DNA of 64,000 bases from Nakaseomyces glabratus (Eukaryota; Ascomycota; Saccharomycetes; Saccharomycetales; Saccharomycetaceae): positions 620,001-684,000 of the forward strand of contig NC_088961.1 in assembly GCF_010111755.1 (NCBI RefSeq), in the 5' to 3' direction. Positions 35,116-45,373 of the stretch are shown here, piece after piece (position 1 is the stretch's first letter; each line of letters opens with the position of its first letter). The position numbers and the translations under genes are program-made. A model generated the notes under the pieces. The model was not told the DNA's origin. It ran no database searches and worked only from the letters and a program-made list of their open reading frames with translations.

Positions 35116-36762
35116 ATGACTAATCCCAAAAATGTTGTTCCCAACTCAGGGACCTCCAGCAGACATGCTTCTATTGTGGAGATGCTATCCTCTCCGCCTT
35201 TACTACCACATCAGCATGCGCAGCACGCTCATGTTCATAGATCTCAAGGTAGATCAGAGAGCATAGAGTCTATTCCATTACAGAGGAGCGCTTCTGGCAC
35301 GTCTTCGATTACCTCTATGGGGTCCAACAACGATAGCAGCAGTGCTAATGCACAGAGTGCAAACCCTAGTGCGGGAAGTGCTACCAATGTGGGTGCCAGT
35401 GGTACTCCTCACTCTGGCAGTGGGCTGGAAGCTGGAAACACTGATTTATCTGCTGTGCCAATGCTACAGACACCATCCCAGTGTTTGAACTCAGCTCATA
35501 TTCATACCTGGAAACACATCCAATTATCACAATTAATTGAACAGAACAAGTTAATCTTCGTGCCAGGATCGTTATCCGTAGAAGAGACTTTCAACACATT
35601 GATCAAGTACCACTTGACCTCTATCCCTGTTGAAGCTGTGCCAGGCGATATGAACTGTTTAACTTTTGATTACAATGACTTGAACTCATACTTACTTTTA
35701 GTACTGAACAAAATAACAATCAATAATAAGCAAGTGACCCAGGACTGCCAGAATGGTAAACCAGTGGCTGTGGGAGACATTGTCAAGTTGACTCCAAAGA
35801 ATCCTTTTTACAAATTACCTGAAACCGAAAACTTGTCTACCGTAATGGGCATTTTGGGCTCCGGTGTTCATAGAGTGGCTATAACAAATCCAGAGATGAC
35901 TCAAATCAGAGGTATTTTATCGCAACGTAGACTAATAAAATACATATGGGATAATGCTAGGTCCTTTGGAACATTAGAACCATTACTGAATAGCTCACTA
36001 CAGGACTTGAAAATCGGAGTTTTGAATACAAACTCTAAGCCAACTTCAAGGCAGTCAAGAGTCATTTCAATTCAAGGTGAGGAGCCTTTAATAATGGCTC
36101 TATATAAGATGCATAAAGAAAGGATCTCTTCCATTGCTGTTATTGATCCACAAGGCAACTTAATTGGTAACATTTCAGTAACAGATGTCAAGCATGTCAC
36201 TAGAACCTCCCAATATCCACTGCTTCATAAGACGTGCCGTCATTTCATTTCTGTGATTTTGAATTCCCGTGGTCTAGAGACGGGTAAGGACTCTTTCCCA
36301 ATCTTTCATGTATATCCAACAAGTTCTCTTGCAAGAACACTGGCAAAATTAGTAGCAACTAAGTCGCATAGATTGTGGATCGTACAGCCTCAAGAAGCGC
36401 CAACTGCCACATCAAGTAGTTCAACTTCTTCCAGTGTAAATACCGGAACCATTTCCCCAAACCCTACACCAACCACCACCTCAGCTTCTCCAGCTCCTGG
36501 AGCAACACCAAATGCCTTAAACAACCATTCTCCATTATTAAGTACCGTTGATGATGGCCATACTGTCATTAACCCTGCTACACAAGCTACAAATACAACA
36601 GTAATCCAACCTAATCTATTTGAAAAGGAGTACAGAACTGGCAAATTGATAGGTGTTGTGTCATTGACTGATATCATCAACCTGTTAGCCAGAAAACAGA
36701 CTGCAAATACTGAAGTTGACCCACAGACAGCTAGAAGACAAAGAGGTCCAGCAACTCAATAA
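35116..36762 (+). CDS. SDS24: CBS-domain protein Sds23/Sds24
   Basis: 548 residues from the ATG at 35116. The open frame begins 12 codons earlier at TTG, but MTNPKNVVPNSGTSSRHASIVEMLSSPP matches the family start (RHTSIVEML in S. cerevisiae). The core contains four CBS-type units: LIEQNKLIFVPGSLSVEETFNTLIKYHLTSIPV (about 140-172), STVMGILGSGVHRVAIT, VISIQGEEPLIMALYKMHKERISSIAVID (about 316-344), and IFHVYPTSSLARTLAKLVATKSHRLWIVQP (about 396-425). A variable Ser/Thr/Pro linker then leads to KEYRTGKLIGVVSLTDIINLLAR. Sds23-family proteins inhibit PP2A-type phosphatases and affect mitosis and budding. Named by position (YBR214W); only one copy is visible. Confidence 0.92.
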   Translation: MTNPKNVVPNSGTSSRHASIVEMLSSPPLLPHQHAQHAHVHRSQGRSESIESIPLQRSASGTSSITSMGSNNDSSSANAQSANPSAGSATNVGASGTPHSGSGLEAGNTDLSAVPMLQTPSQCLNSAHIHTWKHIQLSQLIEQNKLIFVPGSLSVEETFNTLIKYHLTSIPVEAVPGDMNCLTFDYNDLNSYLLLVLNKITINNKQVTQDCQNGKPVAVGDIVKLTPKNPFYKLPETENLSTVMGILGSGVHRVAITNPEMTQIRGILSQRRLIKYIWDNARSFGTLEPLLNSSLQDLKIGVLNTNSKPTSRQSRVISIQGEEPLIMALYKMHKERISSIAVIDPQGNLIGNISVTDVKHVTRTSQYPLLHKTCRHFISVILNSRGLETGKDSFPIFHVYPTSSLARTLAKLVATKSHRLWIVQPQEAPTATSSSSTSSSVNTGTISPNPTPTTTSASPAPGATPNALNNHSPLLSTVDDGHTVINPATQATNTTVIQPNLFEKEYRTGKLIGVVSLTDIINLLARKQTANTEVDPQTARRQRGPATQ

Positions 36763-37343
36763 GTGCAACCAATACTAGTGTTACCATGAGGCAAACATAT
36801 TCAAGAATCTCAAAAAATACTTTTCTTATGCACAGAACTACTGGGAAACAGTGGGGTCTCCTAATTAAATGTGGTGATGTAATTCATTGCTAACCATGCT
36901 TTGGAATACTAGTACATACTTCATTCCTCGATTAAACTACAAGTAGGCGCACCACTGGTAGAATTGTTTCTCATTTTACTTTATCTAGTTATCATACCTT
37001 TTCAGAAAAAAAATATTCACAATTTATCCTCATATTAATGGAGTTTATTTAATAGTAATTTTTTACCAAATATAGTAATATATTTATATATATATCAATC
37101 ACCTACCATTAATCACTTATAATCAATGATGAAGACATCAACTACTGGTATTTCTGCTAATGTATTGTGTCGATCGCATTTTCAATCATGAATCACAATT
37201 TTGTATCAAACGCGATGCGAACGAATTTCACAAACGGACATAAATAAGGCACACATCTCTTACAAATTCGATTAGTGGTAGAACCGGCACATTTATAATA
37301 TCATACCGAGAGCAGTTTGACACAAACTGATTATTACAGGACA
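36763..37343. other. SDS24 3' region and HPC2 promoter
   Basis: 580 bp, AT-rich, with TATATATATAT near 37086. No coding frame or RNA gene seen. Confidence 0.5.
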
Positions 37344-38660
37344 ATGTCTAACCAAGATTCCTTTGTTAGTGGAGTTGGCAATGAATCACACAAACGATCA
37401 AATGAAGTGATAACCATTGATGAAGATACAGATGTTAAGAAGCCGAAAGTAAATACCGGAGCGAAGAAGATACCGAATATTGCAGAGGAACTGGCAATGA
37501 ATAGGCAAAATGTAAGATCGAGTTCACTATCACCGTTACTGAACTCTGATAGTAGCAGTAATGGGAGTGATAAGACAAGCAAGTCAGAGTTGCCTAGGCC
37601 CATGATACCTGAAACCAAGCCATTGCCTGTGGCTTCACTACTATCAGGCCCTAACAACCAAAAATTAAACTCAACTGAACCAAAATCGAATTCACCACAG
37701 TCACCAGGAAGTGTGTCAATCCCATCGTTAAAAAGAAACGACAGCGAGTCGAAATTGAATAAACTAAAGATGAGAGCTCTCTTGAAGAACAAGAGCCCCG
37801 CCAATGTACGAAAATCACTGAGCTCCACTAGTGAGAAGTCAAGCACTGCTACCAAACTAGATGATACTGAAATATCAAACGCTGTTAAGCAAGATAATAA
37901 GACCTCAAAGGTAGATAAAACTCCACAAGGTAAAAAGTTGGAAGGTACTTTTAAATCTTCATTAAAATCAAAATCTTTTACTGAGATAGATAGAATAGGT
38001 ATTGTTAGTAAGGACAAGCAATCTAAGAAGAAAGACATGAATGCAGTCACACCCAAACCGAGAAGTCCTAAAAGAGCACTTCCAACAACTAAGTCACCAA
38101 ATATAATGAGTGTTCTAGAAAAAGGTAAGACCGATATAAAAACTTTGTCAAGGCCAGATATTATTATTGATGTACCACTATCCCTAGATGATAGTAATGC
38201 GTATCTGTCAGAAGATAATCAGGTAATATTCAATTTCCAAAAGCTAATAGATGAAAAGTATGGCATCAGTAAGAAGGCCAAAGTACCGAAAAAGAACTTA
38301 ACTATGAATTTATTACAAAACTTATCAAATAACAGAAGTGGATCTACTTTAGATGATGAAATTAATCTCTCTGATGATGAGGACGATTTTGAAGAAGAAG
38401 AATCACATATACCAGTCAAGCCAGCTGTTCCTGTAAACGGTAAGAAACCCCATCCGTCAAAAGGTAAGAACTTGATTGGTAAATATGATATAGAGGATCC
38501 ATTTATTGATGATTCTGAGCTACAATGGGAGGAATATAGAGCAGCAACAAGGGATGGTTTTTTTGTTTTTTTTGGTCCTCTTGTCGAGAACGAAGATAGC
38601 TCAGCCGAAGCTAAACTGGCCCCCTCAAATAACAAAAAACTTGCTGGTAAGAATAGGTAG
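37344..38660 (+). CDS. HPC2: HIR histone-chaperone subunit Hpc2
   Basis: 438 residues from ATG at 37344; the longest frame begins at a TTG nine codons earlier (S. cerevisiae 625). The N-terminal two thirds are Ser/Lys/Pro-rich and disordered, with basic clusters. The C-terminal part holds the Hpc2-related (HRD) region shared with ubinuclein: IIIDVPLSLDDSN, NFQKLIDEKYGISKKAK (about 300-316) and DIEDPFIDDSELQWEE (about 384-399), followed by GFFVFFGPLVE. Hpc2 works with Hir1, Hir2 and Hir3 in replication-independent deposition of H3-H4 and in histone gene repression. Position equals YBR215W. Identity is well supported by the HRD motif despite the shorter N-terminus. Confidence 0.92.
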   Translation: MSNQDSFVSGVGNESHKRSNEVITIDEDTDVKKPKVNTGAKKIPNIAEELAMNRQNVRSSSLSPLLNSDSSSNGSDKTSKSELPRPMIPETKPLPVASLLSGPNNQKLNSTEPKSNSPQSPGSVSIPSLKRNDSESKLNKLKMRALLKNKSPANVRKSLSSTSEKSSTATKLDDTEISNAVKQDNKTSKVDKTPQGKKLEGTFKSSLKSKSFTEIDRIGIVSKDKQSKKKDMNAVTPKPRSPKRALPTTKSPNIMSVLEKGKTDIKTLSRPDIIIDVPLSLDDSNAYLSEDNQVIFNFQKLIDEKYGISKKAKVPKKNLTMNLLQNLSNNRSGSTLDDEINLSDDEDDFEEEESHIPVKPAVPVNGKKPHPSKGKNLIGKYDIEDPFIDDSELQWEEYRAATRDGFFVFFGPLVENEDSSAEAKLAPSNNKKLAGKNR

Positions 38661-38793
38661 CATATATACAAACGAATAATAATGGCTATGTAGTTCTTGA
38701 TGTTCATATTTTATCAGTATTTATTTTGAAACTACAAATGGCATGTTTGAATATTCTATAATATTACAGTAGCCTATTATTCAAACAAGTACT

Positions 38794-40761
38794 TTATTCT
38801 GTCAGTGATCTTAGTTTCTCATTAGCGTCAATAATTGCATTAATTTCGGGTAACATTTTACTATCCGAAAAGTTGGTCGCAACTAAAGTTGTGAATTCAT
38901 TTAATTTAGATTTATTCCACTTATGTGCAAAAGTGGAGAAGAATTTGATGTAATTTAATACAAGTAGAATGTAGTCTTTCTTCATTGACTTTTTGGTTTC
39001 CTTCAAAGTTTTGATAGCCAGATCTTCTATTTCTCCAGCCCTTTTTGGATCTAATGTGATGAAAGTCTTTTTAGCTCGTTTCTCATTATTGATCTTTAAT
39101 TGTGCCATGCTTTCCGATAGATCTTCTGTATCCGTATTATTACTACTCACACTATGATCAACCTTGATAACAAGGTCACGTAAAATACCTAGCACACAGG
39201 ATTTACCAAATACAACAGCACAATTATCAAGCTCATCCATCAAAAATTCATATGAGCAATTTTCTGGTAATAAACAGAGGATTCTAGTAATTAAAGTAAA
39301 CGTGATCATTCTTATTTCTTCATTGACTTGATGACAGTTTTTAACTAGAAGCAGGTTTAAAACAGAATGTAATACCAACGGCGAGAGCTCAGCAAGTTTT
39401 TCTTTCAGAATGTTATTGTCTGTAGTTGTTAGTGCAGCCCAAATCCAATACCTTGCAACTCCTTCTATTGTAACATTGTGACAAGTCGGAGAGAATAAAG
39501 ACTCCGAAGCAAATCTTAAATATAGATAAAGTGCATCGGCAATATCGATATCAATAAGATGATCGCCATTCTCTATATAGTTAAATCCACTTAACAGTAT
39601 AATACCTTTGGTATCAGGATTAATTTCTTTTTCTCTAGCAGTTTTCTGAACCTCGTAGTAGTAACCAGCCTTGAGTAATATATCTGACTTGGCATTTTTG
39701 TCAGTGTTATTAGTCTCATTGATACGTTTTATAACATCTTCATAGATACCTCTAGTTTCCCTCAAAATATCATTAAACTCATCGTTTAGATCTATGTCGA
39801 ATGAAAAAGCAATTTGGTAGTAACGAGAAATAATATCATGAACTGATCTATAAAATTCAGGCAGTTGCAGATCCTTGTTTATCAATTTGTGAAAATACAC
39901 AACCTCAGTCTTATCATTTAAGAATTTGACGCAATAAGCTACGGAAAATGTACAAAGGTTTCTTAGCAATCTAACCTGAAGTTCAATTTCACTGTTCATA
40001 ATCTCATCATATTCCTCATGGTTCATTTTCAGATCAACAATAAGCTGTCTTGGTGGTTCGGGTGGTATATAACCTCTGCAGAAGGCAAATACTCTCCTTA
40101 ATATAAATTTAACATCTTCAACCACCTCAGTATTGTTTGTCACGTATTTACGTATGGCGGTAACAGCTTCTTCCAAGTATTTTGATGGGTGCAATGTGGC
40201 AACTCTTCTTATCAACGAACCAGCTAGTTCAAATAAAGCATATGACTTCACACCAAAAATAATCTCAGGTTGATCTCTATCTTTCATATAATCTTCCACC
40301 GCATCGTTATCCTCCTCAGCTGTATTATTATCGGAACCGTCTTCACTCAATTGATGACATTCCTCAACAATATTCTTGAAGTTCAACTCACTTAATAATT
40401 CCAGTGTTGTCACAAGACATTCTTGCGGTTTAGCATGAAGCGCTAGTAGATTAAAGATTGCCATACATATTGTGACAACTTTACACTTTCTCAATCTATC
40501 AGAATTCTTGATATTCTTGGCATTGCAGAATCTCAAAAGTGTGCGGGGCAAATCCCAACCTACAGCACTGACAAGTTCTGTGTCTGCTTCCAAAAGATTC
40601 AACAGCAGCTCTAGAAACTGCTCTTTCTCCTTCACCTCGAAGCCTTCATCAACCTCTTCAGATAAGGTGTCAATCATGGTAACCAGCGTCAGAGAATCTT
40701 CCTTATCATCAGTAAACGACGCCTTCAAGGCGTCACAAACTTCCTCAAACGCATCTGACAT
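38794..40761 (-). CDS. YBP1: Yap1-binding protein Ybp1 family
   Basis: 655 residues from ATG at 40761 (S. cerevisiae Ybp1 is 674). It is an all-helical cytosolic protein with HEAT-like character and no transmembrane or catalytic motif. The start MSDAFEEVCDALKASFTDDKEDSLTLV and the segment NFKNIVEECHQLSED are of the family type. Ybp1 binds Yap1 and Gpx3 (Hyr1) and is needed for peroxide-dependent Yap1 oxidation; its paralogue Ybp2 also acts at kinetochores. Position equals YBR216C, convergent with HPC2 and divergent from ATG12. I cannot say from the sequence whether its role is Ybp1- or Ybp2-like. Confidence 0.88.
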   Translation of the reverse strand: MSDAFEEVCDALKASFTDDKEDSLTLVTMIDTLSEEVDEGFEVKEKEQFLELLLNLLEADTELVSAVGWDLPRTLLRFCNAKNIKNSDRLRKCKVVTICMAIFNLLALHAKPQECLVTTLELLSELNFKNIVEECHQLSEDGSDNNTAEEDNDAVEDYMKDRDQPEIIFGVKSYALFELAGSLIRRVATLHPSKYLEEAVTAIRKYVTNNTEVVEDVKFILRRVFAFCRGYIPPEPPRQLIVDLKMNHEEYDEIMNSEIELQVRLLRNLCTFSVAYCVKFLNDKTEVVYFHKLINKDLQLPEFYRSVHDIISRYYQIAFSFDIDLNDEFNDILRETRGIYEDVIKRINETNNTDKNAKSDILLKAGYYYEVQKTAREKEINPDTKGIILLSGFNYIENGDHLIDIDIADALYLYLRFASESLFSPTCHNVTIEGVARYWIWAALTTTDNNILKEKLAELSPLVLHSVLNLLLVKNCHQVNEEIRMITFTLITRILCLLPENCSYEFLMDELDNCAVVFGKSCVLGILRDLVIKVDHSVSSNNTDTEDLSESMAQLKINNEKRAKKTFITLDPKRAGEIEDLAIKTLKETKKSMKKDYILLVLNYIKFFSTFAHKWNKSKLNEFTTLVATNFSDSKMLPEINAIIDANEKLRSLTE

Positions 40762-40950
40762 ATTTCTAAGTACAGAATATAGGCAATTGATCTTAAGTGG
40801 ATTTCAAGTTGTAACCAGAGTGTTCTGACCGCACGGCTTCTATGTTTGCACTCTTATGAGCGCACGGTTAACCATTTATTTCACCCTACTTTTCGGCCTC
40901 AAACTTGGAAAATTTTGAAATTTCCACTTATAAGTGACAATATTGGTCTT

Positions 40951-40960
40951 GCGATGAGCT
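40951..40960 (+). promoter_or_regulatory. PAC element upstream of ATG12
   Basis: GCGATGAGCT, 75-84 bp before the chosen ATG12 start and 190 bp from the YBP1 start. Confidence 0.5.
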
Positions 40961-41034
40961 TCGATATTGGCAACGGTAAATGATAAGTGGAGGACTCAGG
41001 ACGGTATATCAATGATTACCTTTACACGTTTGTT

Positions 41035-41580
41035 ATGAGTAGGCTACTAGAAAGTGAACAAGAAAGTGAGAGCGGGAGTGAGAATCTGGTATCATCAGGA
41101 TCAATTGCTCTTTCAAAGCATGAGGAGCAGAAGCGAGAGTTGGGTGTTGAAAATAGACTAGAACAATATAGCAGACGATTATCACAATTGGCATTGGTTG
41201 ACACGAATGAGAGCAGTGATAGCAGTGAGAAAGAAGAAGTATTCGTTCAAGGTAGCCTTCGATCACAACAAAGTCTCAAAGCATCAATTCAGTCAAGTAG
41301 TCATGGACACACTGGGGCCCCACAAAAGGTTATGATAAAATTTCAGTCAATTGGCTCTATAACCAGTATTACACCCTCAGTATGTCAAATTTCAACAAAT
41401 AAACCTTTTTCTGTTATCATATCCTTTTTACAAAGAAAGCTGAAAATGGAGAATATTCATTGCTACATAAATAACTCATTTGCACCAGTACCAAGTCAAA
41501 ATGTGGGTGATCTTTGGAACCAATTCAAGGTAAACGATGAGCTTATTGTTAGCTACTGTGGATCGGTAGCGTTTGGTTAG
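41035..41580 (+). CDS. ATG12: Ubiquitin-like autophagy conjugate Atg12
   Basis: 181 residues from ATG at 41035 (S. cerevisiae 186). The frame opens earlier at a GTG, but MSRLLESEQESES matches the family start MSRILESENE. The N-terminal 95 residues are acidic, Ser/Glu-rich and disordered. The ubiquitin fold is VMIKFQSIGSITSITPSVCQIS to the end (about 97-181), with INNSFAPVPSQNVGDLWNQF. The C-terminal glycine in SYCGSVAFG is exposed without processing, as in all Atg12 proteins. It is activated by Atg7, transferred by Atg10 and joined to Atg5; the conjugate with Atg16 drives Atg8 lipidation. Position equals YBR217W. Confidence 0.96.
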   Translation: MSRLLESEQESESGSENLVSSGSIALSKHEEQKRELGVENRLEQYSRRLSQLALVDTNESSDSSEKEEVFVQGSLRSQQSLKASIQSSSHGHTGAPQKVMIKFQSIGSITSITPSVCQISTNKPFSVIISFLQRKLKMENIHCYINNSFAPVPSQNVGDLWNQFKVNDELIVSYCGSVAFG

Positions 41581-41845
41581 GTTCGACATAAATCATTGTG
41601 GATCAATGAGTTATACTCACCTTTTTAAAATAGTGTTCATAGATAGATTTAAGTTAAGTTGCACAGAATAGACAATATTTGCTGTTTTAGTTTAAGATTC
41701 TTAGTATCAAATACTTTGATATTTTTCATATGAATCTAAAATTGTATTTATATGCTTTGAAATTATTATTATATATGATTATTTATATTAGAAAATTGTT
41801 ACAATACATGATAAGCCAATAGCAAGCTTATAAAATAGTCACGAT

Positions 41846-44800
41846 TTATTCGTCCTTTACCTCTTCTTCTAAAACAACCAATAGGTCGCTTGCATCGACA
41901 TTTTCACCATCTTTGACTAGAACATCTTTGACAAGGCCTTCACCTGTAGATGAGATCACCATCTCCATCTTCATTGCACTTAGAACAGCAACTGGTTGGC
42001 CCTTTTTAACTTGAGACCCCTTGTGTACCTTGACTTCAACAATGACACCAGCCATTGGAGCGCCAATCTGTAGTGGATCATGACCGTCTGCTTTAGGCTT
42101 AGCAATTGTTTGGACCACTTGAGACTTATCTGCGATGCGAATCTTTCTTGTTTCACCATTCAGTTCAAAATAGACCTCTCTGATACCGGTTTCTTCGTTC
42201 AAATCACCGACAGCTTGCAGTTTTATTATTAAAGTCTTACCTTGTTCAATGTGTACTTCAATTTCCTCACCAACTCTTGGCTTTGCCAAGAAGTTTCTGG
42301 TTGGCAATACAGACAAGTCACCATATTCTTCAAGAATCTTTTGGAAGTCTTCGTAAACCTTTGGGTACATGTTGTAGGAAGCAACATCGCATTCGTTAAT
42401 ATCACCAAATCTGGCTTCAAGATCCTCTCTAATCTTAGCTAAGTCGAATGGTGCCAATTCTAAGCCTGGACGACGGTTTAGCTTTCTTCTCTTATTCTTC
42501 AATATATCTGTTCTTAGAGGTTCTGGGAATCCACCATATGGTTGGCCCATCAAGCCTTCGAAGAAATCCATCACTGAATCTGGGAAATCTAATGAATTTG
42601 CTAGACGTCTGATGTCATCTGGTGTTAATTGGTTGCTAACCATGAACTGGGCCAAATCACCAACAACCTTTGAAGTTGGGGTAACCTTGACAATATCACC
42701 CAACAGTTGATTGGCTTGTTTATATGCCTTTTTAGTTTCAATCCATTTCTCACCCAAACCCAATTGTTGGGCCTGGAACAATAAGTTAGTCAATTGACCA
42801 CCTGGAATTTCATGATCATAAACTTCTGGATCTGGACCTTTTAGGTCTGCTTCAAAACAAGAGTATAATAATCTCATTTCAGCCCAGTATGCATCCAGTT
42901 CACAGACATGTTTAACATTGATACCAGTATCGATTTGGCCATCAAGAGAAGCCAAAACAGCATTAACAGACGCTTGAGAAGTCAAACCCGACATAGAATT
43001 GATAGCAACATCAACAACATCAGCACCAGCAAGGGCACAAGCAGCCATAGAGGCCACGGCGGTACCTGCAGAATCGTGAGAGTGCACGTGAATAGGTAGA
43101 TCAGGGAATTTCGCCCTAATAGCCCCAATCAAAAGTTTAGCAGCGGCTGGTTTCATAGTACCAGCCATATCTTTGATACCTAGTATATGAGTACCCATAG
43201 CAACAATCTTTTCTGTGACATCCAAATAGTAATCCAAATTATATTTCTTACCTGGTTGAAGCATGTCACCGGAGTAACAAACAGTGGCTTCCACAACACC
43301 TCCAGCCTTCTTAACAGCATCCACACCAACTTTTAATTGTTCCAAATCATTCAGAGCATCGAATACTCTAAAAATATCAACACCGTTATCCTTAGCTTGC
43401 TTAACAAAATGGTCAATAGCGTTGTCAGGTAGAGAAGAGTATGCAACACCGTTGGCACCACGGAGAAGCATTTGGAATGGAATATTAGGAACGAGTTTTC
43501 TCAATATTCTTAAACGTTCCCACGGATCTTCATGTAAGAATCTCATAGCAACATCAAATGTGGCACCACCCCAACATTCTAAAGCAAATGCACCAGCAAA
43601 TGCATGTGCGGTTGTTTGAGCAATGGCAGCTAGATCGTAAGTTCTAACTCTTGTAGCCAATAAAGACTGGTGTGCATCTCTCCAGGTAGTGTCCATAACT
43701 AGTGTGCCTTGATTATGTCTAACAGCCTTGGCAAATGCCTCTGGTCCTTCCGACTGTAATAAATATCTCCAACCCTTTTGTGGTGGAACAGACACGTCGA
43801 CTGGAGATCCATCCTCATCATGTAAACGAGGAATCTGTGGGTGAGTCTTTAATTTAGGTTCACCAATTTGACCTTTAATTGAGGATCCGTTAACAGCCAA
43901 ATCAGCAAGGTAATGAAGTAGCTTTTGGGCTCTGTTCCTGGATGAGACCATGTGGAATAGTTGAGGAGTATCATCGATGAATGTTGTCCAGTAATCACCA
44001 CTAATGAAAACAGGGTGAGTCAATAATGTCAACAAGAAAGGAATATTAGTTTTAACACCTCTAATTCTAAATTCGATTAGTGCACGAAGCATCTTACGAC
44101 GAACAATTTCATAAGTAGAACCAGAACAAGAACATTTCACCAACATGGAATCATAATGTGGTGAAATAACAGCACCTGCATAAGCAGTACCACCATCTAA
44201 TCTGACACCGTTACCACCAGCCGAACGGTAAACCTCCAGTCTACCAGTATCAGGCTGGAAATTTTTTGCAGGATCTTCTGTGGTGATACGACATTGAATT
44301 GCAAAACCACGGGTAGTGATTCTGTCTTGTAGTAAACCTAGTTGTGGCAAAGAAGCACCAGCAGCTATTTGAATTTGAGCAGAAACAAGATCTATACCAG
44401 TAATTTCTTCAGTGATGGTGTGCTCGACTTGAATTCTTGGGTTAATTTCGATGAAGTAATGCCTGTTTTGGTTATCAACTAAAAATTCCGCTGTACCAGC
44501 ATTTCTGTAACCAGCTTCCTTTGCTAATCTAACCGCATCTGTCAAAATGGAATCTCTAACTTCACGTGGTAAAGTTTTAGCTGGTGCAACTTCCACAACT
44601 TTTTGGTGTCTACGTTGCACGGAGCAATCTCTTTCAAACAAATGGACTACATTGCCATGATTATCGGCAAGTAGTTGAACTTCAATGTGCTTTGGCTTAT
44701 CTAAAAATCTTTCAACAAAACAAGTACCATTACCGAATGCCGTTATAGCTTCGGATTTAGCACGTTGGAATGCATCAGCAACATCGTCTCCTTCTCTCAC

Positions 44801-45373
44801 AACACGCATACCTCTACCACCACCACCGTAAGCAGCCTTAATAATGACAGGATACCCATATTTATTAACAAAATCTTGTGCTTCTTCAACAGTTTCAATT
44901 GGGCCTGGAGTACCTGGCACAGTGGGAACATTAGCCTTAGCTGCCAAGTTTCTAGCTGAGACTTTGTCACCGACAGATTCGATAACTTCTGGGGGAGGAC
45001 CAATCCAAGTAATGCCGGCTTTTTGAACTTTATCAGCAAACTCAGCATTCTCTGAGAGGAAACCATAACCTGGATGAATGAAGTCTACACCGTGTTTTTT
45101 AGCAATATCAATAATTTCATCAATTGCTAAGTATGCACCGACTGGAGTATATTCACCTTCCTTTCCGATAACATAGGCTTCATCTGCTTTTAATCTATGT
45201 GTGGATAGTCTATCTTCATGTGAATAAATGGCTACAGTTCTCATTGATAGCTCATGGGCTGATCTAAAAATTCTAATTGGAATCTCACCTCTGTTGGCAA
45301 CCAATATCTTATTCTTCTCACCAAGCAAACTAAAGTTGTCCCGGAGACCGGTCAACATCTTGTTCGTGGCCAT
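41846..45373 (-). CDS. PYC2: Pyruvate carboxylase
   Basis: 1175 residues from ATG at 45373, family length. It carboxylates pyruvate to oxaloacetate with ATP and bicarbonate, in the cytosol in yeast, feeding gluconeogenesis and the TCA cycle. Biotin carboxylase domain about 20-475: NKILVANRGEIPIRIF start, ATP-grasp GGGGRGMRVV, and EINPRIQVEHT. Carboxyltransferase domain about 570-870: DTTWRDAHQSLLATRVR, then MLQPGKKYNLDYY and HVHSHDSAGT. The biotinyl domain is at the end, with the modified lysine K1135 in LSAMKMEMV. Named by position (YBR218C); whether a PYC1-like copy exists elsewhere cannot be seen. Codon use is moderately biased, fitting high expression. Confidence 0.95.
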   Translation of the reverse strand: MATNKMLTGLRDNFSLLGEKNKILVANRGEIPIRIFRSAHELSMRTVAIYSHEDRLSTHRLKADEAYVIGKEGEYTPVGAYLAIDEIIDIAKKHGVDFIHPGYGFLSENAEFADKVQKAGITWIGPPPEVIESVGDKVSARNLAAKANVPTVPGTPGPIETVEEAQDFVNKYGYPVIIKAAYGGGGRGMRVVREGDDVADAFQRAKSEAITAFGNGTCFVERFLDKPKHIEVQLLADNHGNVVHLFERDCSVQRRHQKVVEVAPAKTLPREVRDSILTDAVRLAKEAGYRNAGTAEFLVDNQNRHYFIEINPRIQVEHTITEEITGIDLVSAQIQIAAGASLPQLGLLQDRITTRGFAIQCRITTEDPAKNFQPDTGRLEVYRSAGGNGVRLDGGTAYAGAVISPHYDSMLVKCSCSGSTYEIVRRKMLRALIEFRIRGVKTNIPFLLTLLTHPVFISGDYWTTFIDDTPQLFHMVSSRNRAQKLLHYLADLAVNGSSIKGQIGEPKLKTHPQIPRLHDEDGSPVDVSVPPQKGWRYLLQSEGPEAFAKAVRHNQGTLVMDTTWRDAHQSLLATRVRTYDLAAIAQTTAHAFAGAFALECWGGATFDVAMRFLHEDPWERLRILRKLVPNIPFQMLLRGANGVAYSSLPDNAIDHFVKQAKDNGVDIFRVFDALNDLEQLKVGVDAVKKAGGVVEATVCYSGDMLQPGKKYNLDYYLDVTEKIVAMGTHILGIKDMAGTMKPAAAKLLIGAIRAKFPDLPIHVHSHDSAGTAVASMAACALAGADVVDVAINSMSGLTSQASVNAVLASLDGQIDTGINVKHVCELDAYWAEMRLLYSCFEADLKGPDPEVYDHEIPGGQLTNLLFQAQQLGLGEKWIETKKAYKQANQLLGDIVKVTPTSKVVGDLAQFMVSNQLTPDDIRRLANSLDFPDSVMDFFEGLMGQPYGGFPEPLRTDILKNKRRKLNRRPGLELAPFDLAKIREDLEARFGDINECDVASYNMYPKVYEDFQKILEEYGDLSVLPTRNFLAKPRVGEEIEVHIEQGKTLIIKLQAVGDLNEETGIREVYFELNGETRKIRIADKSQVVQTIAKPKADGHDPLQIGAPMAGVIVEVKVHKGSQVKKGQPVAVLSAMKMEMVISSTGEGLVKDVLVKDGENVDASDLLVVLEEEVKDE

